A DNA stretch of 64,000 bases from assembly GCA_943736015.1 (NCBI GenBank), contig OX031070.1, positions 20,295,673-20,359,672 of the forward strand, read 5' to 3'. Positions 63,561-64,000 of the stretch are shown in pieces. Made by a program: the position numbers and the translations under genes. This DNA comes from Tridacna crocea (taxonomy: Eukaryota > Mollusca > Bivalvia > Cardiida > Cardiidae). The notes beneath the pieces are model-generated. The model was not told where the DNA came from, ran no database searches, and saw only the letters and a list, made by a program, of their open reading frames with translations. The number at the start of each line of letters is the position of its first letter. The first letter of the stretch is position 1.

Positions 63561-64000
63561 TCATTTGTCTTATGCAAATGCTTTCTAGTTGAACCTCTTA
63601 AATGGTTTATGTATACTCATTTGTACCATGTTTTGGGCGATGTAAATATAGGTTGTAAGGTATTGTGTTGAACTTTGAATCCGAAATTAATCTCAGGACC
63701 TCTGACCAAAAAATGAAGATTTCTTTTTAAATATGCACACAGTTCATAATTCCTGGTTCTTCCTACAATCTTTTTGCCCTTTGTAACAAAACTTCCATAA
63801 TTTAAACAACATTAACTTTATTTATATTGAAATGGGCTGGCCTAGAATTTAGTAATGTTGTACATAATTGAATAGGCCCATAACTGTTGTAAAATATGTG
63901 GAGTAATGTGCTGCAATATTTCAGAACTGATGGAATTACCTAATAACCTCTTCATGCAGGAAGTTCAAAGAATTATGGGTAAACAATGTTTTTCTCAGGC
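63561..64000. other. Gene-free AT-rich end of window
   Basis: No exon or recognised repeat, apart from weak family A-like words near 63570-63600. Confidence 0.4.

Overview
This 64-kb window looks like nuclear DNA from an animal, most likely a bivalve mollusc. It is AT-rich, has GT-AG spliced exons separated by multi-kilobase introns, and carries no bacterial-style gene packing. It is dominated by short non-autonomous transposable elements, including tRNA-headed SINEs and several repeat types that I associate with bivalve genomes (dispersed palindromes, minisatellite-bearing Helentron-like elements). The species call is inference; nothing here fixes it.

Two protein-coding loci can be supported. 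The first, on the + strand, has three coding exons (4207-4543, 14957-15094, 21987-24796) that join in a single frame with phase-1 junctions. They give a predicted 1094-residue type I membrane protein: signal peptide, one 10-cysteine von Willebrand factor C (VWC) domain, one transmembrane helix, and a very long, mostly disordered cytoplasmic tail that opens with three PPxY (WW-domain-binding) motifs. The second is one internal coding exon at 61439-61637 (+) from a gene that otherwise lies outside the window or in exons I could not find. Its Gly/Pro/Ser-rich product is not recognised.

Everything else is repeats. About 85-90 whole or broken copies of one TTAA-bounded family ('family A', about 227 bp, plus a sister 'family B') cover roughly a quarter of the window. 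Each intact copy has short terminal inverted repeats of the type TTAACYCTTTACC...GGTAAAGGGTTAA and a near-perfect central palindrome of about 61 bp. '+' means the copy reads from the ACCAAACGAC end. TTAA targets and CYCTTT termini fit non-autonomous piggyBac-like elements. Copies often sit back to back sharing one TTAA, and the central palindrome is repeatedly used as an insertion site by other elements.

Other elements: three complete or nearly complete Helentron-like elements with internal tandem repeats (11631-13941, 16644-18018, 19040-20686) plus fragments; a 997-bp element with 286-bp terminal inverted repeats and a 5-bp target duplication (61705-62701); two elements whose termini are inverted arrays of a short tandem motif (29073-30324, 33535-35971); several foldback elements; two copies of a second TTAA family (31822-32366, 43338-43822); and at least four tRNA-derived SINE groups, one insertion having a clean 12-bp target duplication (28238-28752).

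Layout: 1-4200 repeats; 4207-24796 the VWC/PPxY gene with introns of 10.4 and 6.9 kb filled by families A and B and the Helentron-like elements; 24797-61438 gene-free as far as I can see, nested repeats; 61439-61637 one exon of a second gene; 61638-64000 repeats. No rRNA, functional tRNA, CRISPR or viral gene was seen. All coordinates and homologies were read by eye; no search was run.
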